Assembly: GCA_001051155.2 (NCBI GenBank)
Contig: JYIP02000004.1
Location: forward strand, 621,576 to 685,575
Direction: 5' to 3'
DNA length: 64,000 nucleotides
Source of the DNA: Chrysoporthe austroafricana
Lineage: Eukaryota > Ascomycota > Sordariomycetes > Diaporthales > Cryphonectriaceae
Shown: positions 32,799 to 44,317 of the stretch, one piece after another
How positions within the stretch are numbered: position 1 is the first letter of the stretch
Layout of the letters: every line of letters begins with the position of its first letter
Program-made: the position numbers and the translations under genes
The notes under the pieces: model-generated
What the model was told of the DNA's origin: nothing
Databases searched by the model: none
The model's input: the letters and a program-made list of their open reading frames with translations, nothing else

Positions 32799-35634
32799 AT
32801 GGGTTCCAGAAAGAGGCTTCGACGAGGAAATGCTGAGGGCAGCTCGGCGGCTGCCCCATCCGCTCCAACTCCCCAGCAGCCCAGCCTAGCAGGCACGACG
32901 TCACAGGTCTCGTCGTCATCTGCACCGACCGAATCATCCACACCCACAACGCCGGCGACATCCAGGAGAAAATCCAATAGAGGAATGCCTCCTCCGACGC
33001 TTCCTCAGCTAGAATCTAGCAATAAAACAGCGGAATGCAGTGGCTCGGATCAGCAAGGGACCAAGGCGGTACGTCCTTAAGCCAGGTACCGGTGCATGGT
33101 GTCTAGTCGCGACCACGATACTGACTGTCGCACTCTTTAGGTCCAGAAGACTAGGAGTTGGTATGGATCGTTATCCCGAAAGTCTACCGCATCCACATCG
33201 ATACAGCGAGAGACCATAATCGGAAGCCCCCTCAAAGCTGGCTCTACCCCTGACTTCCACCGCTATGACTTGAAGAGGAACGGCGAGACAGCGAGCCTGA
33301 GTGGGGCGAGTCAAGCCTCGGTGAACGCACTCAGCAAGCTACACGAGACGGACGCCGACACTCCGTCAGTCGAAAACGATACATCTTCGGCTCAGGTGCA
33401 GACTAATGAGGACAAGACTGGAGACGGTGCAATTGCAAAGAAAGACAGTAACGACACTGCGGCAGCTGGAACGAATCATGATGTCGGCGTGAATGCGGAT
33501 GCCCCTATGTCGGATGCGCCGGCGCCCGTTGCTACCTCACAACAACCGTCGACATCCTCGGGATGGCTAGGAGGATGGTTCAGTCGCTATCCCGTGCCGT
33601 CAGATCAGTCGGCACAGGTTGGGAATGCGCCCACGATGCCTTTACAGCCGGAGCCCGCCAAGGAAGCGGAATCTGGGCCACCTACACAAGAGGCCACGGT
33701 CACTACCTCTGATGCGCAGCCACCCCCAGTGTCTACCAGTCAACAGCCTGCGACATCTTGGTTCAATGTTTTCTGGTCAACGAGGCCTGCACCAGAGGGT
33801 GGCAGCGAAGAGTCTTCAAAGTCAGCAGAAGCCTCACTAGCCGCAGTACAAGCCCCAGAGGATACGCCAATGGAGGACGCACCACCGGCTGATGCTGAAC
33901 CCGCCCCAAAGCCGTCAGCGGGCTCGACATGGGCATTCTGGTCGCGGGATTCACCCAAATCACCCGGGAAACAACCGCAAGGCCCCGAGACCGGCGAACT
34001 GGCTGTCGTGGGGGACCGATCGGAGAGACATCCAACGACAGCGAACTCGATGGACATGGGTGGAGGTGTACAGCCGAAGGAAGGGTCTTCAAAGGGGGAA
34101 TTGGTTAAGGCCAAGCCGAGTAAGGACAAGCAAGGCAAGAAGACCAAGAAAAATCGGCCTCAGTCCATGGATCTTGACAACGTGCCTTCTCGCCCGGTAA
34201 CACCTCAATCGGACACGGCCTCTAATAAGGTCGACTCTCCATCCAAAGTCAACGCCAAGACACCCACGGCTGCGACCAAGCCGGCCCCTCCCAATCTTCT
34301 TTTACCTTCCTTCAAGGATACTTATAGCATGAAAGAAAGCCCTTCAATATTGAAGCAGATCACGGCGTTGCTCCTGCGTGCCCAACAAGCACCAACAAAA
34401 CATGTCTTCCTTTCAAAGGAGACCCCAAAGATCAGGAAAGCCATAGCTATCGGAGTACATGGATTGTTTCCTGCTACCTTTCTTCGTCCCATGATTGGTC
34501 AACCCACGGGAACCTCGATCAAGTTTGCAAACCACTGCGCGGAGGGCATTCGAAGATGGGCGGAGAATCATGGCTGTGGAGACTGCGAGATCGAGAAAGT
34601 CGCCCTAGAAGGGGAAGGAAAAATCGAGGTCCGCGTCACAAATCTGTGGAGCCTGCTTCAGAACTGGATGGATCATATCAAGCAAGCGGACCTCGTTGTG
34701 ATCGCTTGTCATTCACAGGGCGTGCCCGTGTCGATGATGCTCCTGGAGAAATTGATAGATTCCGGCGCCATCAGCACTGCCAAGGTCGGGGTTTGCGCCA
34801 TGGCGGGCGTAAGCCTTGGTCCATTTGCGGAGTACAAAAGCAGCATGGGAATTCTCATGGGTACTGCAGCGGAGCTGTGGGAATTTGCGAATTCGGAGAG
34901 CGAAGTGTCAAGGAGATATGAGATGGCCCTGAAGAAAACATTACAGCACGGTGTGCGGATCACTTACGTTGGAAGCATCGATGATCAGCTGGTCCCGATG
35001 GAAGTAAGCAATGCAACACATTCAATACTCACCGCGCCATTTACTGACCGATTTACAGTCTGCCATCTACTCGCCGGCGAATCATCCGTACATCTACCGA
35101 GCTGTGTTTATAGACGGCAGGTTACACGCATCGGATTTCATCACTCACCTCGTTGGCTTCGCGTGCAAATTACGAAATATGGGCGTCTCAGACCACGGCC
35201 TCATTCGCGAGCTGTCTATCCCGCTGGCAGGGAGCCTCTACGGAGGCGAGGGCCACTCACGGCTCTACGACGACGGCCAGGTATACGAGTAAGCTTCCGA
35301 ATCTTTTATTCCCGCTCCCTTCCACTTGTGGGCAATATTCTCTTTCCCATGAGAAAGAATCGCTAACCCTCGCAGTCTTGCTATCTCCCACACCCTCGAA
35401 ACGACAGACGTCGGCTCCGTCCCCTGCGAGATCGCAAAATACGAAGGTCTCAGCCAGGCTAATCCCTACGTACTACCGTGGATCATGCGAGGCATGTTGG
35501 AAGAGGACTTTGTCAAGACGGAGCTCAGCGCCGAGACGGACCAGCTCCTCAAGCGCTTCGACGACTGGAAGCCCACGACAAAACCTCTCCAGAATGTCAA
35601 GTACCGACTTGAGGCTGTTAGGTCGAAGTTGTAG
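32799..35634 (+). CDS. Disordered protein with alpha/beta-hydrolase-like C-terminus
   Basis: Exons 32799-33068, 33141-35003, 35059-35288 and 35376-35634 encode 873 residues. All junctions keep frame; the last joins GA/T to give VYDLAISHTLE. Residues 1-480 are Ser/Pro/Lys-rich and disordered, with four tryptophan-centred repeats near W97, W232, W297 and W354. From about 490 a folded domain begins (KAIAIGVHGLFPATFLRPMI). A nucleophile-elbow motif ACHSQG lies at about 612-617, with Ser615 and a Cys where GxSxG usually has its first Gly. A late aspartate (VGSIDDQLVPME) and a downstream conserved block (YIYRAVFIDGRLHASDF) are typical of lipase-like folds. I recognise this as a conserved uncharacterised fungal family. 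Hydrolase activity and any lipid substrate are inference. Confidence 0.85.
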
Positions 35635-38600
35635 GCGGTCGACGGGGCCTTACCGGGGCTTCTGTACGATATGATGTATGTTTTTTTTTTGCCGGAGTAA
35701 GTTCTTTTAGTTCTAAAGGGCGCAGTGTCGGTTGGTTAATACTGCTTTTTAACTAAATGAGAGGACACCTCGTGTGGTCACTGCTCTGGATGTTTCGGCG
35801 TTGGCAACGGATACACAACCACAGTGGGCGCATCCAGGCGTAAAGGAAGACAGCGCTTGTAGATGGCCCGCAAATTTGAATAAGTCGGTCTTTAGAAATA
35901 CGAATTTCGCGATAGCTCTTAAATGATAATACGTCACGAGAACGGATACAGTTTTCGCACATCTGACTTCTTGATTCTCTGTAACCTGAGCTTCCCCTTT
36001 ACGTATTCAGCAGCTCCTCATCTCCCGAGGGATGGTTGCCTACAAGCCAACCTCCTATATAGTTGTCCCTAAAGCGTAAGAGGTGTATGTATACTTTTTT
36101 TTCTATATAAAAAAAATTAGAAGGGTGGGAGTAGTAGACGAGACTAGACCTCCGGCAAGCGCTAGACAGGCTCAGGCTGGGGACAAGACCAGCTCTTCTA
36201 GTAGCGATAGAGCCCGAAGGACCGTTTGTGAAAATGTCTGTGGTCAAGATCGCGACTCCTGAAGAGACATTGCTCCTCGAAGAAACGTGATGCCGCGACG
36301 GCCGCCTTATGTATTTATTTCAGTCTAGTTATATAGCTATAGGAAGGGAGACGGTTAGTAGGCCTGCTTCCTGGCAGGAATCTGTCCCTCGGCTCTCCGA
36401 GACGGAACGAGTTCGCCCTGGTTAACATGTGGAACGGTGCCAAGGGCAGTCCGTAGGGACGTCTTCTGTGGAATAGAGGTCCTGGGCAGAATCTGCTCTC
36501 AGACCACGTGCGACTTTCACAATCCTAGAGGCTTAGTACAGCTACGGGATTACTCCCCAAGGGAAAAGATGGGAGAGATCTGTTGCATCCCGCTCTGCTG
36601 TGAGATGTGATCAATCACGTCGTCTTCTCAAGTCAGTGCGTACCCAACCTCGATGACAGCCTTGGCAACCGCATTCACCCACTTTGTCTCCTGCGCGAAC
36701 CACCGCGTCATGACTCAAGTACCCAGTATAAACAATATCTATACCGCTATGGCTTACCTCTCTCTACCCTGGCCCACAGGGCGATCTTGTGCCCCGGCTA
36801 CAAGGCACCTAGGAACCTCCCGCCGTCCCCCATGGCGGGCGGATCTTGGATTCAGACAGCCCTCACCGGCGGCCCAGTCGACCCGGTAGTTTTTCCACCG
36901 ATCACGAACAGAGACTACAGCAGGGAACACAGAAGGTGCCGGCTGACGGATCCTGTCTCCCACCAGACTGACCAGTGGTTTGTCGACAGCCTCGTGGGGA
37001 CACCTGCAGGGGATAACCGGCCCCCTGGACCACGCAGCCTCAAGGGGGGAAGGGCGGTAGAAGAGAAGCACCGAGGCGCGACAGCTCTCGGGGACGGGGG
37101 AGGGGCGCATACTGTTATGGCGCGCGAGCCAGGCCTGCCTGCCACCACGACGCCGACCACTCACCACCCCCGCTGGTGCAGGCTCTGCCGCGCGTGTCCC
37201 GGCCCGGCGAAGGTCCCCAGCAGCGCCGACGGGAGCGGCCGCGTCGTCAGGTAAGAGGCCGGCCGGCGACCGAGGGGTACTGCCCGGGCTCCCGGGGGGG
37301 GGGGGCATCTGCGCCGTAGTCCGCGCCCGCGGCCCGGTGGTGGGCAGCGGAAAGCTCGCCGCTATGGCTTGTCTCTTTTGGCGTCCGGACTGCCGACGCA
37401 GGTCTTGGGCGTGGGGAGAGGTCGGTCTGCGTCTGCGCTGGGCGGCGGGATGGAAGCACGGCCGCCCACCTCTGGACGATGCTGTCGTGAGAAGCGCGGT
37501 GTACGACGTCAAACACGCACCGGGGCGCCACTGAAGGTGCTGGAGTCGCCACGTCAGTGACGCTTAGCCGTCTTCCCACCCCCTTCTGGTCGACATCATT
37601 GGAGTGAAATGGCTCCCAGGGGTCGCAGAGCCCGACGAGCCGGCAGGGCAGGCAGGGCGACCTTCTATCCAATCATTCCTCCCTAGCAGGCGGTGAGTTG
37701 AGACAGAGGCGAAAAGGCCGGGCGCGACAAGGGAAAAAAGGGCCGGTAGGAAAGCGATGCGCTCTAGAGCCCGAGGAGGCGCGGGTGGCGCGGCTGTGGT
37801 CGATGGTTCCTCACCATGCATGGTTTTTGAGAATAGTGAGGTTTCCATACGGGCGAGCTGGACGGTCGCGCACAGGGGCGCCGTTCATGGGCTCACACGG
37901 AGGGAGACGTCTCCTGTAGGATAGTGAAGGCGAGCTGAATGGCCGAGAACCAGCTCGGCTAGGGCAGATAGATATTCCCCAGCGGAAGGAGACAGTATGG
38001 ATGTCAAGCTTCCCTCAAAACACCCGGACCAGCGTGACCTTTCCCTTGTTTTGTAGTAATTATTCTTGTATATCACCTAGATATGTCCCGCATGGGCCCC
38101 CCTCCCCTATAGGACCCCGTCGTCACCTCTGCGGATATCTGCTCTCTTTATTATTTGTTCTACCACGCATGCCCACCATGCTCGGACACACATCGTAAAT
38201 ATGATATGCTAGGTCGACAATGCCACGAAGGGAAAATGAAAGGAGCGACGTATATAGCACCAACACCTTGCTCCCGTTGGTATTCCGTCCCGCCTTGATG
38301 CCGTGCAGATCCACCTCCTGGCCTCCAGCCACACAGCAGGAGTCCTTTCGAGGTGGTGAGGAGGAGCATACCCTTTCCCCTCCCCGCCTCCCACCCCCCT
38401 GGGGGCCCGCAGATCATCATAATGCGCACCATCAACACGAAGTGAGGCGGTTTTCGTGATGCCCAGGGGGGGCAGGAAGCAGCGCCCAAACTGAAAAGAG
38501 AAGGAAATAGAGAATGATGCCAAACAAAAGATGCTCGCTGGTCCGTAGTCACACCTCAAAAGCTCCACCGGTGCAGTCTGCCATCTGCCGTTGCGGATCT

Positions 38601-38820
38601 GCCCGCTTCATCATCCTTGTTGCATCGTGCTGCCCCTTCGCGCCCGCCCCTCCTCCCTCCTGCCGGCACTGGTAGCGATGTCCGGTGAACGTATGCCTCT
38701 CTCCTCAGACCCCGGCCTGGCACGGCCAGCGGCGTCAATTAAATTGTGTACTACCCCCCGGCCCGCAGCTCCGGCCCGCTCCTTGTCCTCTCCCACGTGC
38801 ATCGTAGATCACGTAGGGCA
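35635..38820. other. Convergent spacer, GC-rich, no supported gene
   Basis: A 3.2 kb stretch between the 3' ends of the hydrolase-like gene and DMA1. The left third is AT-leaning with T- and A-runs near 35680 and 36110. From 36700 to 37900 it is GC-rich with a G12 run at 37294-37305 and long overlapping open frames on both strands that look compositional (Pro/Arg/Gly-rich, no family signal). Nothing else was recognised. Confidence 0.45.
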
Positions 38821-40958
38821 TCATTCCTCGAGGTCCATGCCGTCCACCACGCCGTTCAGGCTCTGCCTGGCACCCGCCGTGGGAGCGACCCCGATCCTCG
38901 CCCCGCTCCCGTCGAAGACCCACGGGCCGGCATCGTTCCGCGGCGTGATCGGCCCCTCGTGGCCGTTGACCGTCGGGAGCCCGCCGCCGCCCGGGCTAGG
39001 GGTCCTCCTGGTATTCGGCGTGGCGGCCGGGATGGGCATCGGGTCCGACGTAGCGTGGGAGTTCTCCGTCGTCGACGGCGTGCTGGCGCCCCCGTCGCTC
39101 GCGGCCGCGTCGGCCATGACCACGTTGTCCAGCGAGTCGGACGCAGAGGCCCCGGGCGTCTCGTCCGGGGCGGGGGTCGTAGGCGAGTTCCCGGGCCGCG
39201 GGCGATCCATGGAGGTCCTCGCCCTCTCGGCGGCCGACGCCCTGGCCCTCTCCAGCGACGTCCTTATCCTGTCGATCGAGGCCCTCCCGGCCTCCACCTG
39301 GGCGGGCGGGTCGAGCCGCGGCTCCTTGGCCTTGCTCTCGTCTATGCTCGCGTTGTCCTTGCTATTGTTCATCTCGTCGTTCAGCTCGTCCCAGTCCTCG
39401 GGGTCCTCCACCTCGGCCTCGAGGTCGGCAGCGGCCCGGCAGTTGGGACAGATGAAGATCGGGTAGTTTGGACCGGACAGGAGGGCACGGATGCACTTGA
39501 AGTGCCACGTGTGTGAGCACGGTGCGACGAAGAGACACTGGCAGGGCTGTGTGTGTGTAAATGATGGTCAGTGGCCTGCCGAGGACAGCACGGGGGCGGG
39601 ACAGGTTTCAGAGGTGACATACAGCGATCGAGTTCAGACAGATCGAGCAGTCCTGGGAGTAGTCCTTGCCCGACCCGTCGCTCTTGGTCATGTTCCAGAG
39701 CCTCTTGTGCGAGCTCATACTGCGTTGGAGAAAAGTCAGCGCCGAGAACGTAAGGTAGCAGGGCCGTCGGGGGGGGGGGTCACGGCCTGTGGACGCACTT
39801 GAACTTGTTCAGCTTGTTCTGCCAGCCACGGTTCAGCTCCAACCGCATCTTGACGCAGCGGAAGATCATCTCCTCGCCGCCCTTGAAATCGATGCCCAGC
39901 TGGACGACATCCCCGTCATTGACGGGAAACGGCTTGGACTCCTGGCCAGGAGGGCTCAGCCTGATGTGGTTGAGGAACGTGCCACTGCTGCTCTTGACGT
40001 CCTTGATGTACCACTTGCCCTCCTCGTACCAGAACTCGCAGTGCCGGCGGCTGACGACCTTGGACTTGAAGCCCACGGGGGCCGAGGACGGGACGTTGGT
40101 GGGCACGGCAGGCTGGCTGTCCCGCTCGGAGTAGCGGCCGACACGTATGACCTCCTGGCCGGTAGGGAGGGTGCGGGCGATCGGGGAGAAGTGGAGGGAG
40201 GGTCGTGTGCTCCGGGGGTCGACGAAGACGGAGAAGCGGATGGAGGGGAGGATGCCGCTGAGGCCTGCGCCATCCTCGGCGGGTCTGCTGGTGGTAGAGG
40301 AGGCAGCCATGACAGTGCCCGTCGTTGCGGACCTGGACCGCGTCATGCTGCGTCGAGGAGCCGACTCGTCCTCGCGTCCTGACGTGGTGATGGCAGTACC
40401 AGGGGGCGGCGGCGGGGGTGGGGGTGCCGTCGAGGGTGTCGAGCGGGTGGTGGTCAGTGGCAGGCTCTGCTCGTCGTCGCCGTCGAAGTCTGGTCTCGAC
40501 GGGGAGATGCCCAGCGGATGCGTGCGGGTGGGCACTAGCGTGAAACGGCGCGAGGTAGTCGAGCGGCCGACGTGGGTGGCGGAGGCGGTGGCGGCAGCGG
40601 CAGGGACGGCAGCGGAGGGCTCGTCTGAGGCAGATCGCGTGAGGCTCTGTGCGGGTCTGAACAGCGACGGGGAGGTCGGGGAGGTAGGGGAGGTAGGGGA
40701 GGCGGCGGTAGTGGTGGTGGGCGAGGTGCTGTGGCCGCCGTGGTCCCTGGACAGCAGGTGGTTCTGGGTGTAGTTGCGCAGATAGGTCAACCCCCTCCTG
40801 GTCCTCGACGACGTCGATGATGCCGGGCCGTCAGCGCGGACGTCAGCGTCAGCGCGAGCGTGATGGTGAGACGCAGACGAGGCTGAGCTGCCGGCGGCCA
40901 GGGAGAAAACGCCCGCTGAGAGGGAGGAGGCTGTCGCAGGAGCAGGCGAGGTGAACAT
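38821..40958 (-). CDS. dma1: Dma1/CHFR-type FHA-RING E3 ubiquitin ligase
   Basis: Exons 40958-39799, 39719-39623 and 39546-38821 give 660 residues; introns begin GTGCGT and GTATGT. The N-terminal 240 residues are Ser/Thr/Pro-rich with a polyproline run. The FHA domain spans about 250-380 (VIRVGRYSERD, then SRRHCEFWYEEGKWYIKD and SSSGTFLNHIRLS), carrying the phosphothreonine-binding Gly-Arg, Ser-x-x-His and Asn residues. A RING-H2 finger follows at 411-459: CSIC, then CQC, CSHTWHFKC and CPNC, completed only by splicing across intron 2. The acidic/Ser-rich tail is about 200 residues. In yeasts Dma1/Dma2 act at septins and the spindle pole to delay mitotic exit and septation; that role is carried over from the family. 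Intron 1 contains a G11 run. Confidence 0.92.
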
Positions 40959-43900
40959 GACCTCCAGCGCTGGGGACGGGGAAGGATGCAGCCGTGCGGT
41001 GTGTGTGCATGGACGAGATGACGGTGGGTTCCTGGACCTGCGTGGTAATTATGGCTGGCACGTATGGCGCTGGTCAGGCGAACGGAGCCAGATGGGGACG
41101 GGGTGACGCTGACGCTGATGGGGGCGGCGACGGGACGGGGACGGGACGGGCTGGCACAGGACGCTCGAGAGGTTTCAGGAAGCCCCAGAACCAGTTATAC
41201 ACTGTACTGTGAGGTAGGCGGCGGTCCCCAGCGGGTGGTGGTGCTGGCTGCCGGCTGCTGGCTGCTGTGTCGATGGCGTCGAAGGCGTCGAAGGCGTCGA
41301 TGGTGTTGATGCCGGGCTCTTGGGAACGCGGTGTGGAGGACGAGTCTCGTCTTGAACCCTCTTGTTCTTTTCAACACCCTCTCGTGCGCGAAATTGTTGT
41401 ATTATGCCGTGGCAAGGAGGAAGAGGGAAAGGAGCGAGAGAGAGATGGCTGGATGGTTGGTTGGCTGGCTTGGCTGGTGGACTGAGTGGTGGAGTTTACT
41501 GCCTTTTTTGGGCGGTGCGGACAGGCCCGTTGTAGAGGCCCTCCCCCCCCCCACCTCCTTGCTCCCCTGGCCCGCCACCCTGCGACCCTGCTCGACCTGG
41601 TCAGCCAACCCACTATGCCCACTATGCACTATGCACTATGCCCACTACCCACTGCCCACTACCGCTGCCCAGTCAGTGCCCCAGTGCCCAGCGCCCAGTA
41701 TCCAGTACCCACTACTACCCAGCGCCAGGGCACCCTGGGACCCAGGGATCCCAGGAAAACCTCGACGGTTTGTCCTGAGGCCAGACCCTGCCACGTACTA
41801 TTGCCGCCGACTCGCGACATGCCCGCAGCCACGATCCCTCCCGCGACGGTAGACGACCGGCCGAGGACAAAGAACGGATGTCTCGCACATGGGGCGAGGA
41901 CAGAGGGCGGCAGAGACACGGATGGCTCGGGGACCCCCGCGGGCTTGATAGATATTACTTGATACCTACCTGGCTAGACAACCTCGCCCACCCGCACGGC
42001 CGTAAGTACTGGGAATATCGTCTTGGGATAGACCTAGACCCCTGAGAGCCTCCTACATAGTACATACGAGCCGATGGCCCCCGGCACGGCACCGTCTAGG
42101 GAGAGGCCCGGTGGTGTCACCCTCTGCGGCAACTGCGCCGTCGGCTTGAGGCGGTGGGAGGCTACGGGGAGAAACCTCTCGTGGCGCAGAAAAATTGCAT
42201 CTGCATAGATCTGGTCCTTCATAAGAGGGCGCACCGTCGTCTGGAGATCTGTAAGACCGGACAGAAACAAACAGGCCCAGGTCCAGCAGGCCCCTGCGTT
42301 TGTCTTGGTACCTAGATACGAGACCGTGATGCTCGACATGCATCCCCTTCACAGGGCAGACGAGGCTAGCCCGCCGTCGTCCGACGACTCGGATCCAGAC
42401 TCGAGAACGAGACTCGAGAGCGAGACTCGAGCACCACTAGCACGGCTACACACAGTACGTCGTCAGCCTGGGGCTTAGAAGAAGGCGTAGAAGTATCCCG
42501 CGCGGCGGCGCGGGATGCTAGTCAGTATCACGCACATGGCCCATCCTGATCTCCTGGCGCTTGCTAACGAAGGCTTTTTTCTTTTTTCTTTTTTCTTTTT
42601 GTCTTCCGCCACCGCCGCCCCCTCCTGCCCCTCGATTCGAGGTAAGGGCGGTCATTTCTCTTTCTCAAGTGCCCTCAGGTGTGGGCATGTCCGAGGAGGT
42701 CTCCAATTATTGAGAGCACCCCTCCCCTCTCCGTACTGTAAACTGGGGATATCTGCGCGTGATGTCCGGCACGAGCACAAGCAACCCCGCCTGCGCAGCC
42801 GCCGTGGACACGCCCCGTGCCGGCGAGGGACAAAGGGCATATTGCTCACCTCGAGATATCAGATGCATACCGTTTTGCCAGGCCGCGCCTCGAGGCTCGC
42901 GCAGATAATCTACGGAGGTCGGTCTGTCCCCGACGGCGCCATATGAGACCTTGATGCCGACAGGCTGCGCGCCGCAGACAAGAGCGCCGCGGGCCTGGGC
43001 CGCGATCCCGCTCCCAACGTCCTGCTGCCATCTCCCCCCACGTCACACGGGGACGAGGACCAGCCGCAGCCACGGTGGAGTAGACCGAGGCCCCGAGTCC
43101 TCCTCAGCAGGTTTCCGTCGCAGGCTGGCGCGCTCTTCGGCGGCACGTGGGAGCGGGGCGGCCGTGTGCAGGCCTCGCACAAAAGCAGGCGTCTGAGTCA
43201 AGCCCGTCCGTCTGCTCTCCTCTCGTCGTCCTGTTCCTGTACCCGGATCCCAGCGCCGGGCGGCTGCGGCCCCACATGCCCCAGATCTTGTCTGAGGTCT
43301 TGCAGATCTTCCAGATCCTCGGGATCCTTCCCCGTCAGCCTTGCCGGCGCGGTCTGTTGCTGCATGCTAACGAGCTGTATGCGGTATTCAACGCTCTCAA
43401 CAAGACAGGGGCTCGACCAGCCAGGACGAGCCCCTGATCATCCTCCATTTCATGGCATGCGTCTGGCCATGTCAGATCTAGATGCAGGGTGGCCGCCCCG
43501 TCTCATGCTGCTGAGTCGCAGAGAAGCAAGCGAGTGTCGTACATAGCATTGTCTATCGTTGTGACTCGGTCTCTATCTCCATCAGAGTCCTTCCTCCCTG
43601 GCAGGCAAGGCTTTGAGAGGCCGCCGACGATGATATTTCTGATAAGTCGCACAGAACATAGTCACTCTCCCTATAGCATAGTTATACCTAGGTAAGACAA
43701 TGCCCCCAGATAACTCCCACCAGGCCCGGGAGGGTAGCAGGTCAACACAAAGAGGAATGGGAAAAGGGAGAAAAAAAAAATAATAACAGATGGTTGTAAC
43801 TAGAAAGGTCACTCTCAACTGCATCATACCAGACACCTTTATCCGGCTGGCGGGTGCGGTGTTGCATCCTCATCCCCAACCAGGCAACCAGCAAAGCATA

Positions 43901-44317
43901 AGCTCAGACGAGATGACATATCACATGTGATGCAATGTTCAAGAGGTCCGGATCAACATTATATGATCCAGGTTCAGTCCTGTCCGCATTGGACCTCCAA
44001 ACCTCCGCCCAACGACAGACAACGTAGGACTGGTCATCCGCATCGAGATCAGCGAAATTGCAGGATTAAGGGATGGCAATGATGGAGAAAACTGGTCGCC
44101 TTGCCTGAACACGAATCCTGCTGACAAGAAGGCATATACATCTTCTCTGGTCAGGTATCCTGAGTGGTCTGATTGTTGGATTCGGACTTTCAGAGGGGCC
44201 GAACCCGACGCTTACGTCGTCCAGTCAGATATAAAATGAAGTTATTCGGCTTCAGAACGTCTGGCATGGCTTGAGGAGGTCACAGGCATCGCTCGACCAT
44301 TTGAACTCGTGGCCGAA
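40959..44317. other. Divergent spacer with short tandem repeats
   Basis: A 3.4 kb region upstream of both DMA1 and the BBE oxidase. It holds GAAGGCGTC-like triplet repeats (about 41276-41305), CCCACTATG-type repeats at 41609-41720 and three copies of a GAGACTCGAG unit at 42398-42431. The open frames are GC-driven. Just before the oxidase (43850-44317) the sequence becomes AT-richer, as expected of its promoter. Confidence 0.45.
41609..41720 (+). repeat. Degenerate CCCACTATG/CCCAGT repeat
   Basis: Imperfect tandem units of CCCACTATG, CACTATG and CCCACTGCCCA grading into CCCAGT-type units over about 110 bp. Low-complexity and non-coding. Confidence 0.75.

Noticed and set aside
36607..37512. 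Long overlapping frames on both strands in the GC-rich spacer
   Set aside because: Pro/Arg/Gly-rich composition on both strands at once, typical of GC-rich non-coding DNA; no splice or family support.
38591..40773. Plus-strand frames of 200-290 codons over DMA1
   Set aside because: Antisense to the FHA-RING gene whose domains and splice junctions are unambiguous.
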